From NCBI GenBank assembly GCA_037013685.1, contig CM072892.1:3224001-3288000 (forward strand): DNA of 64,000 nt. The letters are read 5' to 3'. The translations under genes and the position numbers were made by a program. Each line of letters begins with the position of its first letter. Position 1 is the stretch's first letter. The stretch is from Acridotheres tristis (lineage: Eukaryota; Chordata; Aves; Passeriformes; Sturnidae). This document shows positions 11,691-24,865 of this stretch, one piece after another. Below the pieces are notes generated by a model, which worked only from the letters and a program-made list of their open reading frames with translations, had not been told where the DNA came from and did no database searches.

Positions 11691-14600
11691 CCCTAGCAAG
11701 GGTCCTCTTGGACACCTGGACAGGCTTTGGCTCTCCCAGGTGTCCAAGGTGTCTTGCCAGGTGCTGCCTCTTCATGAAGAGCTCCTGAGGCTGGAGGAGA
11801 TGCCTGAGCATTCTACCGAGTCCTTCTTGGTCCAGGTGCCAAAACAACTCTTGAGGTGTTGTTGCCTTTCCTGGGAGGATCAGGATTCAGCCCTGGGGGA
11901 TTTCACTGTGGATCCTGCCCTTGACAAGTGAGGACACAGCTCAGAGCAGGCACTGGGGCTGATGGAGAGGTGAGGAATGTCCTCAGTCTAGACAGATGGC
12001 TCTGGCTCAGGAAGCAGGAGGTTTTTGGGAACAGCCCCACCAGGGGCAGGGCTCAGGTGCACCTCGTGGCTCCTTCAGGCAGCCCAGCAGCAAGGTGGAC
12101 AGAGATGCTCCAAAAACAAGACCCAGGAAAAAAGGACCTGCCCCTTTCCCACCCTCTGTTGCATGCCTGGCCCGAGTCCCTGTTGCATCCTTCCTGCTTG
12201 GGAATGCTGGCAGCGTGTCCTGGCTGCTCGCCGAGGATGTGTCTTGATGCTTTTTGACTCCAAGGTGCCTTTGCTGTGCTGGGCCAGAGAAGTGGTGCCT
12301 AAAAGATGCATCTTTAGTGTACCTGAGGAGCTGTCACTTGATGGCTTGAGCTGCAAACCTTCTTCTTGTGGCATCAAAGGAAGGAAGGGGTCAGGAAAGA
12401 AGGAGGACAAGGTTTTTTTTTGTCGGTGTGGTGCTCTGCCTGGCAGCTGCTGTGTCACACATGCCCGGGCTGTGTGTGACACGCAGAGGGACGGGAACAG
12501 AGTGTGGAGGAGCCGGTCTGTGATCCCCTCACATGAATTTTGTGGAGTTCCTCCTCCTGCCATGAGCTCCCAAGCTGATGCCATTTCCTTCCACCTCCGG
12601 GAGCTCCAGGGGAGAAGGGTTTTGCTCAGGAAGTCGGAGCGGCCGCGTTATTTATAGAAGAATTAGTTGTTTGGACGTGAATAACCTCGGCGTTCGTTGG
12701 CAGCAAGCTGGAGGTCAGCTTCCCTGTCTGCTGCATTCCTGCACCTTTGCTGCCTGGGGAGACCCTCTTGGATCCCAGGGGGTTTTCCTGGGCTGGATCC
12801 CTCTCTCCCCATCCCTCTGCCCATCCTGGGCACCCCTGCCCTGTCCTGGGGGTGTCTCCTCTGTTCTGGCAGTCCCACACCACCCCTGATGATCCCTGAT
12901 GGTGGTGCATTAGCTGGCACACAGCTCAGAAATCCTCTTTAAAAGCATCTCCCATTTGTGGTTTTGGGTATTTTGTACCCCTAAAAAAGTGGATAAACCC
13001 CCATTTTTCAGCACAGGCTTACGACAAAGACCCCAGCATATGTTTAGCCACATCTTACTCATTTTGCTGGTTTCCCCATTTCAGTTCTGAAGTGAAATCA
13101 TCCCTCAGCCTTTCACTAATGGAAACTTGGTTTTGGTGCCAAGATAGAGGCAGCAAAACCTGAAACTATTTTTCCAAAGCGCTGGAAACACTGTGCAGCT
13201 CCAGCCACTGTAGGGGAGGCAGGATGGAAACAGTCACATCAGGCTGGTTACCTCTGATCCCGGTTTTCCAGAGATAAGGTTTGAGTCCCCTACGTTATTC
13301 TGCATCAAAACAGGTTTGGTTGTCTCTTTGCCATAAGGATTTTTGTGTTTAATCTGAAACATCTTATTTTGGCTGACTGAAGGACCCTCAGAAGATGAAT
13401 GGGTTCCTTCTGCACACTTCCCTGCACTCTTTTTCATTGTCAGAGCAACGTAAAGACTCCTTGGAGTAATGAGGAATCTAAACCTTCGTTTTCCTTTTCT
13501 TTATTCCTGTAAAAATCAGGAGAGAGGGCTCATTCCTCCTATTCAGCTGAGAGTCCACGTGAAATAAAATCTCCCAGAGTGCAGCGTGGGGTTGGGTAAT
13601 GTCATGTGTAACACGGATTTAAGCATCCCTTAACAGGCAAATGGAGAACAAAACATTTCTTTTTTGTATGTTTTTTTATAAAAGATGTGTGGTTTGTTTG
13701 TGGAGGGTTTGGAAAACCCTCTGGAGCTCCTTTGCATGTATATGCAATCCTCAGGCATACTTGTCTGACTGTCCTAGCTGCTCAGTTAAAGGTCAAACTC
13801 TTGGAGGTTTCCCAGTGTATATCGTCTACCGTGATTATTTTTTCCATCTTAAAAAAAAAAAATACGAAATTTCTCAGTAATGATTAATTATTTTCCAGTT
13901 TGTTTAAGCTCTTGTGGAGAGCTCTGTGTTTGCACTGGTGAGCCAGAGCAGCATGTCCCACTGGAGCTGCCTCCAGCAGGGCAGCAGGGCAGCTTTTTTT
14001 GGGGAAGGGCTTTTTCTTTTTTTTTTTTTTTTTTGGAAATTCCTTAAACACGATTTGAATCTCGAGTTCGAGGGGAAATACTGCACCAGAACATTTGCTT
14101 GTGGTTTTTGCTCTGCTGTCCCTCCCTTTCCCTGTGCGTGCCTGCAGGAGAGGGAGAGCAAGGGTTTGTGTGGAGGGAGGGGGAGGCACCAGCCAAAATT
14201 TTCCAGCAGGGAGCTGCTGGGGCTTGGCACGCCCCGATGTGCCGGCTCCTTGTTGGTTATTTAGAGGGAGGTGGAATAGCTCAGACTGGGGTAATCGGGA
14301 TTTCTCAGCAGGAGCAGCTCTCTCTGCTTCTTTTTTTGTGGCATTTCCTCTGACCCTCTCTCTCCCCATCACCTCCGGCCAATGTGGAGCTTTCCTTGAT
14401 CCCAAAAGTGTTTGGGACAGATGGTGAGGAAAAGGGCTGTCACTGTGGGATGGGGAAGGAGGTTCCTGCAGGGAAGGAGAGCTCTGGGTGACCAGCCCAA
14501 GGTGGATGGTACCACATGCAGTTTGGCTTGGACAAGATTAAAGGAAGGGCTGCTTATCTCATTGCCCCAAAGATTAATTAGAGCAAGGAGCAGAAGTCGA

Positions 14601-14825
14601 AGGAATGAACTTTCTAGGACTGACTCATCCACTTTGCTCCTCTCTGGCAGGCCAGAGTGGGTGGGGATGTCCCCAGAGATGCTCCCAGAGCGTGATGGTG
14701 TCCTTGGACATGGAGCAGTGGCTTCACCCCAGCTGTTTGGGTTTCCAGAGCTACAGCATCTGTAGCCAAGCTCATGGCTCTTCGGCTCCAGCAGATCTGA
14801 GGGGCACAGCACTTCTGCTGGGCCG
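11691..14825. other. Intronic stretch without gene
   Basis: It is GC-rich intron with scattered short frames up to 212 codons on either strand, none with recognisable protein similarity. A small CpG-richer patch with a NotI site (GCGGCCGC) lies near 12639-12646. A T/pyrimidine tract lies near 14014-14034. Confidence 0.6.
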
Positions 14826-14887
14826 TGTTTGTGGTTGGAATTGTTGATTTTAAAGGTCTTTTCCAACCTGAATAATTCTCTGACTCT
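14826..14887 (+). mobile_element. CR1 LINE extreme 3' end
   Basis: Only the last 60 bp or so remain: TTTAAAGGTCTTTTCCAACC then TGAATAATTCTCTGACTCT. This is the 'CTTTTCCAACC' type CR1 end. Confidence 0.7.
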
Positions 14888-15300
14888 GTTACACAGCCCT
14901 GGGAGAATCCAGGAAAGTCCCGTTCTGCTTTGAGGCATCGGTCTGGGTTTGGTGTCCAAAGGGAGGCAGAGTTTGCTGTCGTGACCCTTTGGGTAGTGCA
15001 GGGCCACGGATCTCCCCTGGGCAGTTCCATGCCTGCTGCCTCTTCGAATTGGTCCATCTGTACCTAATTAGGGCAGGGTATTCTTCCAAGAAGCTCGTTC
15101 TTGAATGAATGCTGTTGAAAAGTGCGTTCCTTATAGAAGCACTCATTGTAGGTCCTCCCAGGCCATTCCAACAAGAGACACCCCATCACCCATCCCGTTA
15201 TTTAATCTTTATTTCCATTCTCTCACCCACCGGGCTACCCCGGCTCTCCCAGCCTTAAACACCAAAAGAATTTAAGAAGTCAGATCCCCCCCCATCCACC

Positions 15301-15600
15301 CCCACGCCGATTTCCTGTGCTCTATAAGTGGATAGCAGTGATGTACCCACGAAGGAATGCCGGGGACCGCTGCCGTTCGGGATCTTCTCCCGGCCCACGG
15401 AAACTCCGCATTCTTGGGCCAGCTTGCGGCACGCCAGCGCATTCCTGCTCCATGAGGTGGAAGCAATACTGGTGGTGTGAGCTGTGATTTCTGCGGCTGG
15501 GGTGGGGAAGCGCCGCTTTAAAAAGCCTCTTAATTATATTCTTTCTCGGCAACGCAGCAGCGCCGTTTTTAGCCCATTACGAACGCTGCGATTTCTCTCT
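15301..15600. promoter_or_regulatory. Small intronic CpG island
   Basis: By hand count these 300 bp contain 85 C, 83 G and 23 CpG, so GC is 56 % and observed/expected CpG is about 0.98. That meets the classical island criteria and stands out from the CpG-poor intron around it. The densest blocks are 15361-15420 and 15541-15600. No repeat is recognisable. It could be an alternative promoter or enhancer inside SAMD4A. The sequence does not tell which. Confidence 0.55.
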
Positions 15601-16160
15601 TAAATCAGCCCGTTTGCTGATTGACCCAGTTCTGCTTCTTGTACGTTTTTTTTCTTTTTGCCATTACAAAATGTTCTATTTTCAGGCACTTCTGAGCCCT
15701 TGAAGAAGAAGGAGGGGGGGATAAGGAGCCCAGCCCTGTTTTATCCCCATCTCCGTTCAGTTCTTCACCTGGAAGCACAGACACGAAGCAATCCCTGCAC
15801 AGCCTGGTCGGAGCTGCTCTTTGGGTTTCTCCCTAATTCCCTAATTTCCTGTGCTGACAGGACATGCCCTGAACTGTTCTGGTGCTGTGCTGCATCCACC
15901 TCTTGCTAGCACTACTGTGCCCTTGGCTGTCTAGGAGCCAGGAGCAGAAGGATGCAGCTCCTTCATCCACTGGGCAGGAAAAATCAGGGAGCCCAGGATG
16001 GGGAGGAGATGTGGGAATGCTTGTGGAGGTCCTGAGGGGCTCTGCAAAACCATCCAAGGAGAGGAGATAAACTGATTTTGCCACCTGGCTGTGGAGGTGG
16101 GAGCGAGGTTTTCAGCTCTCTTTGTGAATTTCTCTGCAGGCATCTCTTTTTGGCAAGCGT

Positions 16161-16322
16161 TTGAATGGGCTGCCCAGGGCAGTGGGGGAGTCCCCATCCC
16201 TGCAGGGGTTTAAAAGCCCTGTGGATGTGGCACCTGGGGACATGGGTTAGTGGTGAGCTTGGCAATTCTGGGGGAATGGTTACCCTCAATCTTAGGGGGC
16301 TTTTCCAACCTAAATAATTCAG
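16161..16322 (+). mobile_element. CR1 LINE 3' end, GGGCTGCCCAGGG subtype
   Basis: It carries GGGCTGCCCAGGGCAGTG, GAGTCCCCATCCCTGCAGGG, GTGGATGTGGCACCTGGGGA and TTTTCCAACCTAAATAATTC. This is an older CR1 subfamily than the CCCTGGCACAGGG type. Confidence 0.85.
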
Positions 16323-17550
16323 TTAATCATCGTGCCCTCAGCAGGGAAGGATGGGAGTGCTCTTTCTTCCACATTTTGTAATAAATCCCCCTGCAGCAAA
16401 CCCAGGCTTAGGAAAGATGTGGCTGCAGGTTAGGAGAGGACCATCTGCTGGGGACAGTAATGTGGGGAGTGACAGATCTGCTGGCTTTGTGATCAATACC
16501 ATGGGTGTTGTTTATGGTAATTCCTCCCCTTACCCTTAGACCTGTGAGTCCGAGCCCTGCTGTGCACAGCAGGGACTCACCCTCATTTAAATACGGATGA
16601 ATTTGATGGAAAGTTGATTGGTCTGGTTTGCATATTTAGCAGCAGCTCCTTGGAGGAAGATGTTGAGATGTGGCCTTTACCAAAGACGTGGGAAGTCCAG
16701 GTCTCTTTGGACAGGGATAACACAGTAAATAAAAGATGTGCTGCCTGGGGGATAAATCTGTGTTAGTCCCTGTCAGCAGGCACTGCTGTGGGAGAAATAC
16801 TTGTGGCAGCCTGTGTTCAGGGAAATGATTAAGGAAACTCAGTCATTTAGTTTATCCAGGAGGACACAAGGAATCGATCCTTCCATATATAAATACCCAC
16901 GTGGGTGCTCTCAGTGGAGGGTGGTAGCTGGTTTTAGAAACTCAGAGGGTTGGAAATGGATGCTGGAGATATTCAGGCTGGAGGTGGGGTTTGGGTTTTT
17001 AGCTTGTGGTGTGATTAACCCTTGCAGCAGCTTCTGAGGGACTCTGGTGGACTCTGCATGAGGTTTAATTTGGGAATGTCAACTTCCCACAGGGTCCCTG
17101 GTGGAGATGCTGCAGGCCAGGGTACAGAGCTCCCCAAATTTAAAATTATCTCTCCTCTTCTAATTCAGTCAGTCAGAGTAAATGACCACAGTCCAGCCCC
17201 TCCTGAGCCCTGCACTGATGAATCTGTGAATAGTCTCATAGTGGGGTTTTTGGTGGATTTAATATTTGTATCTCTGTCTCTCCCCAGACCTGCTGTGTTT
17301 CTTCCCTGGGCTCCAGCCTTGTCTCAGCATGCACATTCTGAAAATACCAATCCATTTTCAGGGAGAAGACAGGATGTTCCAACCTCGTGGCAGGCCCTTA
17401 GGTTACCTGGCAGTGGCTGTGATCTCTCTTCCCTTCCTCCCTGTGAAGTTCCCTTTATGCAGTGCCTGGAGGAGCCTTTCTTGGCACTCTGAACTCAGCT
17501 GTGTTTGCTCCAGACAGGTCACAGTCTTTTCCCAAGCAGATCAATAACTG

Positions 17551-17600
17551 GGCTTTCAAAAGGGATTTTGATCCCTTCAATAGGGGTTTTGATCCCTTCA
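17551..17600. repeat. Two-copy direct repeat TTTTGATCCCTTCA
   Basis: TTTTGATCCCTTCA occurs twice in tandem with a short spacer. The first copy also forms a 7-bp hairpin, AAGGGAT-TTTG-ATCCCTT. Confidence 0.75.
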
Positions 17601-17652
17601 GCCAGGGAAGACACTCAGAGTAAAAAGTGCCACAGGAATCATAAATTAGAAT

Positions 17653-17800
17653 GATCATAAACAGAATTGTTTAGGTTGGAAAAACCCTCCAAGATCATCA
17701 AGTCCAACTGTTCCCTCAGCCCTGCCAAGGTCAGCACTAAATCTTGTCCCCAAGTGCCACCTGCACGTGGCAGTGATGCCCAAGGAGCCTGTCCCAGTGC
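17653..17800 (-). mobile_element. CR1 LINE 3' end (reverse)
   Basis: It carries ACAGAATTGTTTAGGTTGGA, CCAAGATCATCAAGTCCAAC, then AGCACTAAATCTTGTCCCCA and GTGCCACCTGCACG. Confidence 0.88.
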
Positions 17801-18368
17801 TGGTCCTGGAAGCAGCAGGCTCACCTGGTGCTGCTGGCACCGTGGTCATTCCCATGGGGTTGCCATTCCCATGGGATTGCTGTGTGTGGGTGATGGTTGG
17901 AGCCAAGCACAGACTCCTCTCACTGGGTTAATCTTTGCAAGTCACAGCCTTTGGGAGGTGTAAAAAGATAAAACAAAGAAAATCCTGTCAGGAAGGCTCC
18001 ATCCATCCCCCCTTCCTGGGCTATTCCTGGCCTGCAGTGATACCAGGGTGTATTTTTAGAGCTGTGCTCATGTGTTTGCTGGATCTGATGTGCTGCTGTG
18101 CCTCCTGCCCGACTGGGCACAGGGCTCTGGGCTTCACTGACAGCTTCCTGTCCCTCGTCATGGATGGCTGGGCTAAAGAAAGTTAAAAAATAAAACCTTA
18201 AAGGCCTTTTTAGCCTTTTTAATTGGCCTGTGAAGATGGAAAAACCCCATTTATGATAATGCATTCTGCAGTAATGTAGTGCAACCGTACAGTACAATAT
18301 CTACACTCTTGATTTCAGAACAATCTTTCCTTGCAAAACCAGTGTATTTATTCAAACACATACCTGTA

Positions 18369-18434
18369 GATTCATAGTTTAGGTTGGAAAAGACCTTTAA
18401 GATCATCAAGTCCAACTGCTGCCTTAGGCAACCA
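18369..18434 (-). mobile_element. CR1 LINE extreme 3' end (reverse)
   Basis: TTAGGTTGGAAAAGACCTTT and AAGATCATCAAGTCCAACTG identify the terminal part of a CR1 copy. Confidence 0.85.
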
Positions 18435-18631
18435 ACACACTGTAAAATACTCACCTTCAGGTCACAAACTGTCAGCTATTTCCTGTGCATGTGGGGATTT
18501 AGAAAACTGGAAAACAGGTCCTTCAGCTATTGAGAGGAGTCTAAACTGTGTAACTTTCCCAGTTCAGAAAGAATTTTGGCACCCAAATTTGAGTAGGCCA
18601 ATTATCAAAAAGGGTTACATTCTAAAATATT

Positions 18632-18676
18632 GTATGTATATACATACATACATGTATATATATATATGTATGTATG
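18632..18676. repeat. TA/TG/CA-rich simple repeat
   Basis: Alternating TGTATGTATATACATACATA-type sequence is followed by ATATATATATGTATGTATG. It is nearly self-complementary and could extrude as a cruciform or hairpin. Confidence 0.9.
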
Positions 18677-19659
18677 CCCTGATTCCTCTCTTATTAAATA
18701 TATGGAATCACTGGGATGGACACCCTTTTTTTTTTTCCATGTAGAGCCTTACCTGCAGCTGCTCTCTTACCTGTGCACACATGGAGACCTTTAGGGCCAG
18801 GGCAGTGAGATACAATGAGCATGTCGATACAATGGCTATAAACCAGAATAAATCTGCTCAGAGTGATGGAAAATCATTCACAAATCACTGGGGGGAGGTC
18901 ACACATTGCTGCCCTAGACAGGCTTCCTACATGCCAGACAGATAGACAGGAGTAGGACATTTGCTCAGGAGTAAGAAATGGAAAGACAGCACCCCAGCCT
19001 TTGAGTTCTAACTCCTCTAAATCACACTCATATTGACTTGCTTAAAATACGATGCAGGCAAAATCTGTTTCTCAAGAGTGACTTATGCTGGAGTTAAAAA
19101 ACAGAAAGCAAATTTTGTCTGCCAGCCAAGGAAAACTTGGATTGGCTATTAAAGCCAGGATTTTGTTGGCTAGCATTGTATCTGATTACATGAAAGTGTG
19201 GGAGCTAATGCTTTCTAAAGCTATTCTTCCAGCCTTTCAGGTGCTAGGTGAGCACTCATCACCTACTGTAGCTGTTGAGCAAGACTCCCCTCCCCGCCAG
19301 CCCTGCACCTTCCAATCAACCCCTGTGCCTTGAGAAGCTCAGGAAAAGCACTTTTTGTCCTACTCGTTTGTTTTTAAGTAAACATTGCTGTCTGTGTTGT
19401 TCTAGACAAGGGATCTTTAAAACAATTTCACTGAACTGCAAAGGAGGGGGAGAAACCTGTTGACTGTAAACTTCCAAAAGGCTTCAGCTGCCAGAGGTGA
19501 GAAATTGTCCCAGCAGGTGTGAATTATCCTGGTTTTGTTGAACAGCAGGGAGCTGGAGCCAGAGCTGGAGTCACAGTCCAGCTTAGCCAAGGAGGATTTC
19601 TGCACCTCTGTGTGGAGTGGAGCTTGGCTTCACCTTTAAAGAAGATCCATGGGAAGATG

Positions 19660-20015
19660 TTCAGGCTTGGAGAAGATTCCAGGGAGACCTTGGAGCCCCT
19701 TGCAGGGCCTAAACTGGGTCCAGGAGAGCTGGAGAGGGACTGGGGACAAGGGATGGAGGGACAGGACACAGGGAATGGCTTTTCCTGACAGAGTGCAGGG
19801 TTAGATGGGATATTGGGAATTGGGAATTCCTGGCTGGGAGGATGGTGGGATTCTGGCACAGGGTGCCCAGAGAAGCTGTGGCTGCCCCTGGATCCCTGGC
19901 AGTGTCCAAGGCCAGGCTGGACAGGGGATATGGGGAGATGTCCCTGCCATGGCAGAGGGTGAAATGAAATGATTTTTAAGGTCCCCTCGGTCCAAACCCT
20001 TCTGTGATTCCGTGG
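19660..20015 (+). mobile_element. CR1 LINE 3' fragment, about 355 bp
   Basis: It runs CAGGCTTGGAGAAGATTCCA, GAGGGACTGGGGACAAGGGA, GGCACAGGGTGCCCAGAGAA, then GTCCAAGGCCAGGCTGGACA and a degraded TGTGATTCCGTG tail. An internal deletion shortens the GGAGCAGCCTGGGACAG section. Confidence 0.93.
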
Positions 20016-21641
20016 TACAGCCCTCCCTTGCTTTGTAGGGGCAGCATCAGCTGATGTGTGCAGGACCTTCAAGAAGAACAAGCAATGGAGATGCCCCTTA
20101 AACGGGTTAGCTTTGAATTTTCTGAACGAGTGTTTTTATCTTTATACTGTTTATAAAGTTACTCAAAATATCGCCTATCTAGACCCCTGGAAGAGCATCA
20201 GGGTGATCTCCCGTCCTGCACTGGTGGTGTTGGGCCTCTTTGAACACATTTGTCTTCTCTGCTCTTAAACTCCTCCTGTAAAAAAGATTGTCCTGCCTCC
20301 TTGGTCCAGTGCTTGGGTGCCCATATTGCAAACAAATTTCCTCTGATGTATAAAACTAATGCTCCTTTCACCACTTTGCCCCGAGCCCTCATTTTCTGGA
20401 AGCCAACCTGCCATTGCAAGAGCAGGGAAATTCCCTGGGAGCTGTGGTTTCTGCAGGACACCTGGGGCTGTGGGTGGGAGAGTGAGGGGGCTGCACTTCT
20501 CTGCCTGAACTGGAAATAATTCTGTGGCAGCTCTGAATTTCACTCCCCAAGTGAAACAGTTGTCTTGCTCTCCTGTGTGGCACCACGCTTGGCATCAGGG
20601 AGGTCTGGCTTGAGGCACAGGTTTGGTTTGCTGCAGTGTTGCAGTGAGGATGGTGAAGGTCTGTGACACACTTTGCTGTGTTCAGATGGCTGAGATGGTG
20701 ATGGCTGGGGAGGATTAGCAGAGTTTGGGTTGATACTGTGAGCACGCTGTTTATTTTGGGAAATTCAGCAACAAGCTGAGATGTTTGATTATCCGGTTTA
20801 TCCCCCGGGCTAGGATTTGTTGATGGAATGCAGGTTTCATCAAGGAGATGCTACAGGCAAAACCTGAGATCAAAAGCAAGTTCCTGAATGCTGGTTGCTG
20901 AGGATCTGTGTTTCCATACAGTGACAGAGGCATTTGCTGCCTTCTTCCCTGCCTGTCCTGTGCCAGCACTGAGGGTTTTCTTGAGTCCTGAATGTGCAGG
21001 TGATGGGATTCCCTGAGATGGAGTGGGGTTGGTGGTGAGTTTCTCTGTTTTGGGCTCCAGCTCTCCAGAGCTCTGTGATCAGAGTGGGGTCTGTGTGTTC
21101 TGCACTGAGAGGGGAGCACTGACCTGGTGAGCTTGGCTTGGCCATTCCTAAAACAGTGGTCAGTCAGATGGGTCCTGTCTCCCCATATCAGCTCATAGGG
21201 TACAGCACTATAAAAAAATAAATTTTTTTTAGGGTGTACAGAATTGAGGCTCTGATTCAATGTGCAGTAAGGTTGACTTTCCTGTTGTTGGCTGTGGGGT
21301 GAGGTCTTGGTGCCTGTGCCTGTCAGTGTTGAAGTTTCATGGGAGTTGTTGCCCACAGCTTTGATCCCTGTAGCCAGCTGCAGTCACCTCCCCAGAGCTT
21401 GGGGTTTTTGCTTTCCCTTTAAGACCTCACCCCATGTGCTGTGAGGGTGCCCAGGGCATGACAGTAGCCACAAAGCTTGTGAAACAGGCCAGGAAGAAAT
21501 GACAAACACGTCCTTACTCAGCATCACACGTTGGCTGATCAGATGCTATTGCTCGTGTCAGCAGCCTTGGCTTCTGACAGAACTTTGGGGAAATTTGCCT
21601 GGCAAGATACCCAGAGAGTCCCCAGCATCAGCAAAGGTCAG

Positions 21642-21790
21642 GCATTGAACAGGCTGCCCAGGGAAGCAGTGGAGTCCCCATCCCTGGAGGGATTTAAAAG
21701 ATGTGTGGATGTGGCACTTGAGGACAGGTGGCCTTGTCAGTGCTGGGTTAATGAATCTTGAGGATCTTTTCAAACCTAAATGATCCTTTA
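21642..21790 (+). mobile_element. CR1 LINE 3' end, GGCTGCCCAGGG subtype
   Basis: GGCTGCCCAGGGAAGCAGTG, GTCCCCATCCCTGGAGGG, GTGTGGATGTGGCACTTGAG and TTTCAAACCTAAATGATCC match the copy at 16161. Confidence 0.87.
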
Positions 21791-23535
21791 GGAGGAGGCT
21801 GGAAGATAAACCCCAGTGTGAGGCCTCTGGGGAGAAACAGTGTAGAGAAGTCACAGCCCCATCCACCTGAATAATCCCAGAATCCAATAATTCCTGTTCA
21901 GGAAAAGGAGGTGGGTCTGGGTCTCCTCATCCCACCTGGAGCAGCCCACTTTGGAGGGCACTGCTGTGGGAAAGGCACTGCAGAAGTGCTCTGATGTTAC
22001 CAATGAATAATGCAGGAATGCTGAGCAAGCAGTACATGCATCAGAAGGATTTGGAAAGATGTTTTATCTTTAGAAGCAAGGACGCTTCATTAATCTCCCT
22101 GAATAATGCCAAGCCATAAATTATATTGGTAATAGACATATCTGTGTAATGAAAAGTACCTTCACTTGGTCTTTACATGAAAAGAGGTTGGAAGCAACTG
22201 TGGTTTCAGGCAGCCCTGTGATCTGTTAGAAACTGCTGAGAGTCAGGGATGGAAGGACCCAGCTGTGTCCAGAGCCACCTTTGTGTCCTGCCACACTATG
22301 GCTTGTGTCTCTTCCACAGCTTCATGGAAAAGGAAAATAAAACAAAAAAAAAAAAGTTAAGAAAATGGCTGGGACTTGCAGGGAACTTGCCTTGCTTCCA
22401 GCATCCAAAAATATTAAAGCCAGCAGCCTGTGAAGTCCAGACCACAACAGAATTTAGAGGCTGTGGTGCAAGTATCCAGGAAACTGGGTTTGTATGGTGG
22501 GGCCATGGATCTGTAACCCAGTAATCCCCAGCACTGGCAGAGCTGGGACTGGGTTTGCACTGCAGTGTGCTGAAGTGCTTTGGCCAGGCTGGAGAAGCAG
22601 ATTTTTTATTTTAAGAGCTGAGGGGGAAGAAAAACCTCCTTGAATGCAAACTTTGCACAAGACACAGCAGCTGCTGGGGCTTTGGGTACTTCTGATTCAA
22701 TGGATTTACCCAGAAAATGCCTCCAGCAAAATAAAAGTAGCAATGTTTTCAGAGGTTGCTTTGTTTTCATCCAACATTTAAATGTTGTTTCCGTCTCTCA
22801 AATCCCAAACCCTTTGCTACTTTTGCATTCTTCTCCTTGGGTAGGTGGGTTTTGGTCCATGGCTGGAAGGGATGAGTTGCAGGAGCAATGTTGGCTGATG
22901 AGCACCTACGTTAACCTGGGCAGGGAAGCTGCTTCCCAATCCCATTAGCAGTGAATCCCAGTGGAACACCAGTGGTGGGTGACACCACGGCCAGCAATCC
23001 AGGGGAGCTCCTGGATGTCACCCACCTGGAGACAGATCTGAGTGACAGGAAGGTAATTCCCCACTGCCTCCTTCCTTGCTCTAGTGTTAGTTGGGCTGGT
23101 TGGGGTGAGGGGATGGCTTTTTAAAGCCAATTCTAATTTGTTTGGTGTAGTAGAAAAATCATTGGGATACAGAGCAGTGGGGGATGCCAACCTTGATGTC
23201 AAGGAGGACAGCAGGGCTGGAAGAGCTCTGACTCAGCCACTCATCTTCCACTAACAGAGTGTCCTGCCACACCCCCTAAAGGTGCAGGAAGCTTTCAACT
23301 CCTGTCAGAATTACTTGAAATAGAGGAAAGGCCAGGCTGAGGATAAAGGGAATGCTGACAAAATCCAGCCTTGCAGCTCCATGGCTTTTTTAGCAGGATC
23401 TGTCCATCTCTGTCAGGCTCCTGCAAGGAGGAATCCTCACTGCTTGTGCTGAGCTCTTGGTGGGGTGGAGGAGAAAAGACACTTGGAAGTCGTGCAGGGA
23501 GTGAAAGTCCTGTGGGATACTGGGAGAAAACAAAG

Positions 23536-23625
23536 TCTATTCTATTCTATTCTATTCTATTCTATTCTATTCTATTCTATTCTATTCTATTCTATTCTAT
23601 CCTATCCTATCCTATCCTATCCTAT
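23536..23625. repeat. Compound pentanucleotide array (TCTAT)13(CCTAT)5
   Basis: There are thirteen perfect TCTAT units (23536-23600) followed by five CCTAT units. On the transcribed strand this is an ATTCT repeat. It is the exact reverse complement of the ATAGA array 1.24 kb downstream. Confidence 0.98.
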
Positions 23626-24865
23626 CCTGTTCATCATCCTGATCCCATCCAGGTTGGTGTCAGTGACACAGGCAGGCACTGTGTGACACAGAGGGGCAGG
23701 AGAGGGACAGCAGGTAGTGCCAGCACTGTGTTTCAGGCAGCTCCCTGGCAGCTCCATCCCAGGGAGAGCAGTGAGATGCTTCTCCTGGCCTTTGTGCTGC
23801 TGCCCTGGGAGCTGATCAGGTTTCACCCCGAAAAAATTTCCTTGTGCAAACAGTGGTGGCTGTTATAAGGCCTGAAAGCTGAGCATGGCCTCACATTGGT
23901 TGCTTTATCAAGCCAGGAATTTACTGCGTCTCTGATCTCTCCCCCAAAAACTGTTTTCCAGGTTTTTCCCAGGGGTGTGTGGTGTGAGTGGGAAGCCAAG
24001 GCTTCTCACCACCTTCACCAGCTCCTCCCTGTGCTGCTGTGAGCTGGTCCTGCTGAAGCTGGGGCACTTTCATCCTCTGAACCAATTGTCAGCGTCTGAT
24101 GGAGAAGCATCTGTGGGAATAACCCTCCTTCCTGCTGTGTTTCCATATAAAACCCCCAGTGTTTACTTTGCAGCTTTCCTTGTCACACTGGTCACATTGA
24201 GAGTGGCAGTTTGTTGTTTGGTGTCTGTATGTGCATATTCCACAGCGACAGAGGGGCTGTGGAAAGTGGCAAGGCAGGGAATTTGTTCCTGGTGCCCGAT
24301 TTTCTGCCTTTAACAAGTTTCTCGCTGTGTTGCTGCTTGTAAAGTGGCCCAGAGGAGGAGCAGAGGCTTTGCAAGCATCACCCGTGTGAGTGCCTGTCTT
24401 TAAGGATTGCAGAGAGCTGCAGCCTCCCATTCCCCTCTGCTTAAGACGTTTCCCTTCCTAATACCAGGAGGAGACACAGTGGCAAAGCAGAGGAGGCAGA
24501 GGATAACTCAGAGTTGTGTAAAACCCAAAATCCTGAATTTTTCCTTCACACCAGACAAAGAGAGTTGGAAACTCAGAGTGTCTGAGCTGTTGCAGGAATC
24601 CTTTTGGGCTGAGGGCTTCACTTTTCCCGTGGGGAGCTGGGATGTAAACCTTTGGTAGATGTAGTGCTGAGTGGGATGTGCTGTTGCTGTATCATGACAT
24701 AGTAAAGCCTTGCCCAAGCTCTTCTGTGTTGGATGGGTGCAGTTTGCACCTCTCCAGACAGGGTGTGAATTGCTGGAGGTATTCAGCAATCAGGTGATTT
24801 CTGCAGGATTTACCTGCAGCAGAGCCCAGCTGCATGGAATTGCATGAGGATAGAAAGGAATGAAA

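Noticed and set aside
14369..15007. 212-codon minus-strand open frame, and the 210-codon plus-strand frame at 12025-12657
   Set aside because: Low-complexity chance frames in GC-rich intron with no domain, no splice context and no similarity I recognise.
23465..23686. Ile-Leu-Phe-Tyr-Ser repeat peptides over the pentanucleotide arrays (also 24692-25171 minus)
   Set aside because: They are translations of TCTAT/ATAGA microsatellites, which have no stops in some frames.
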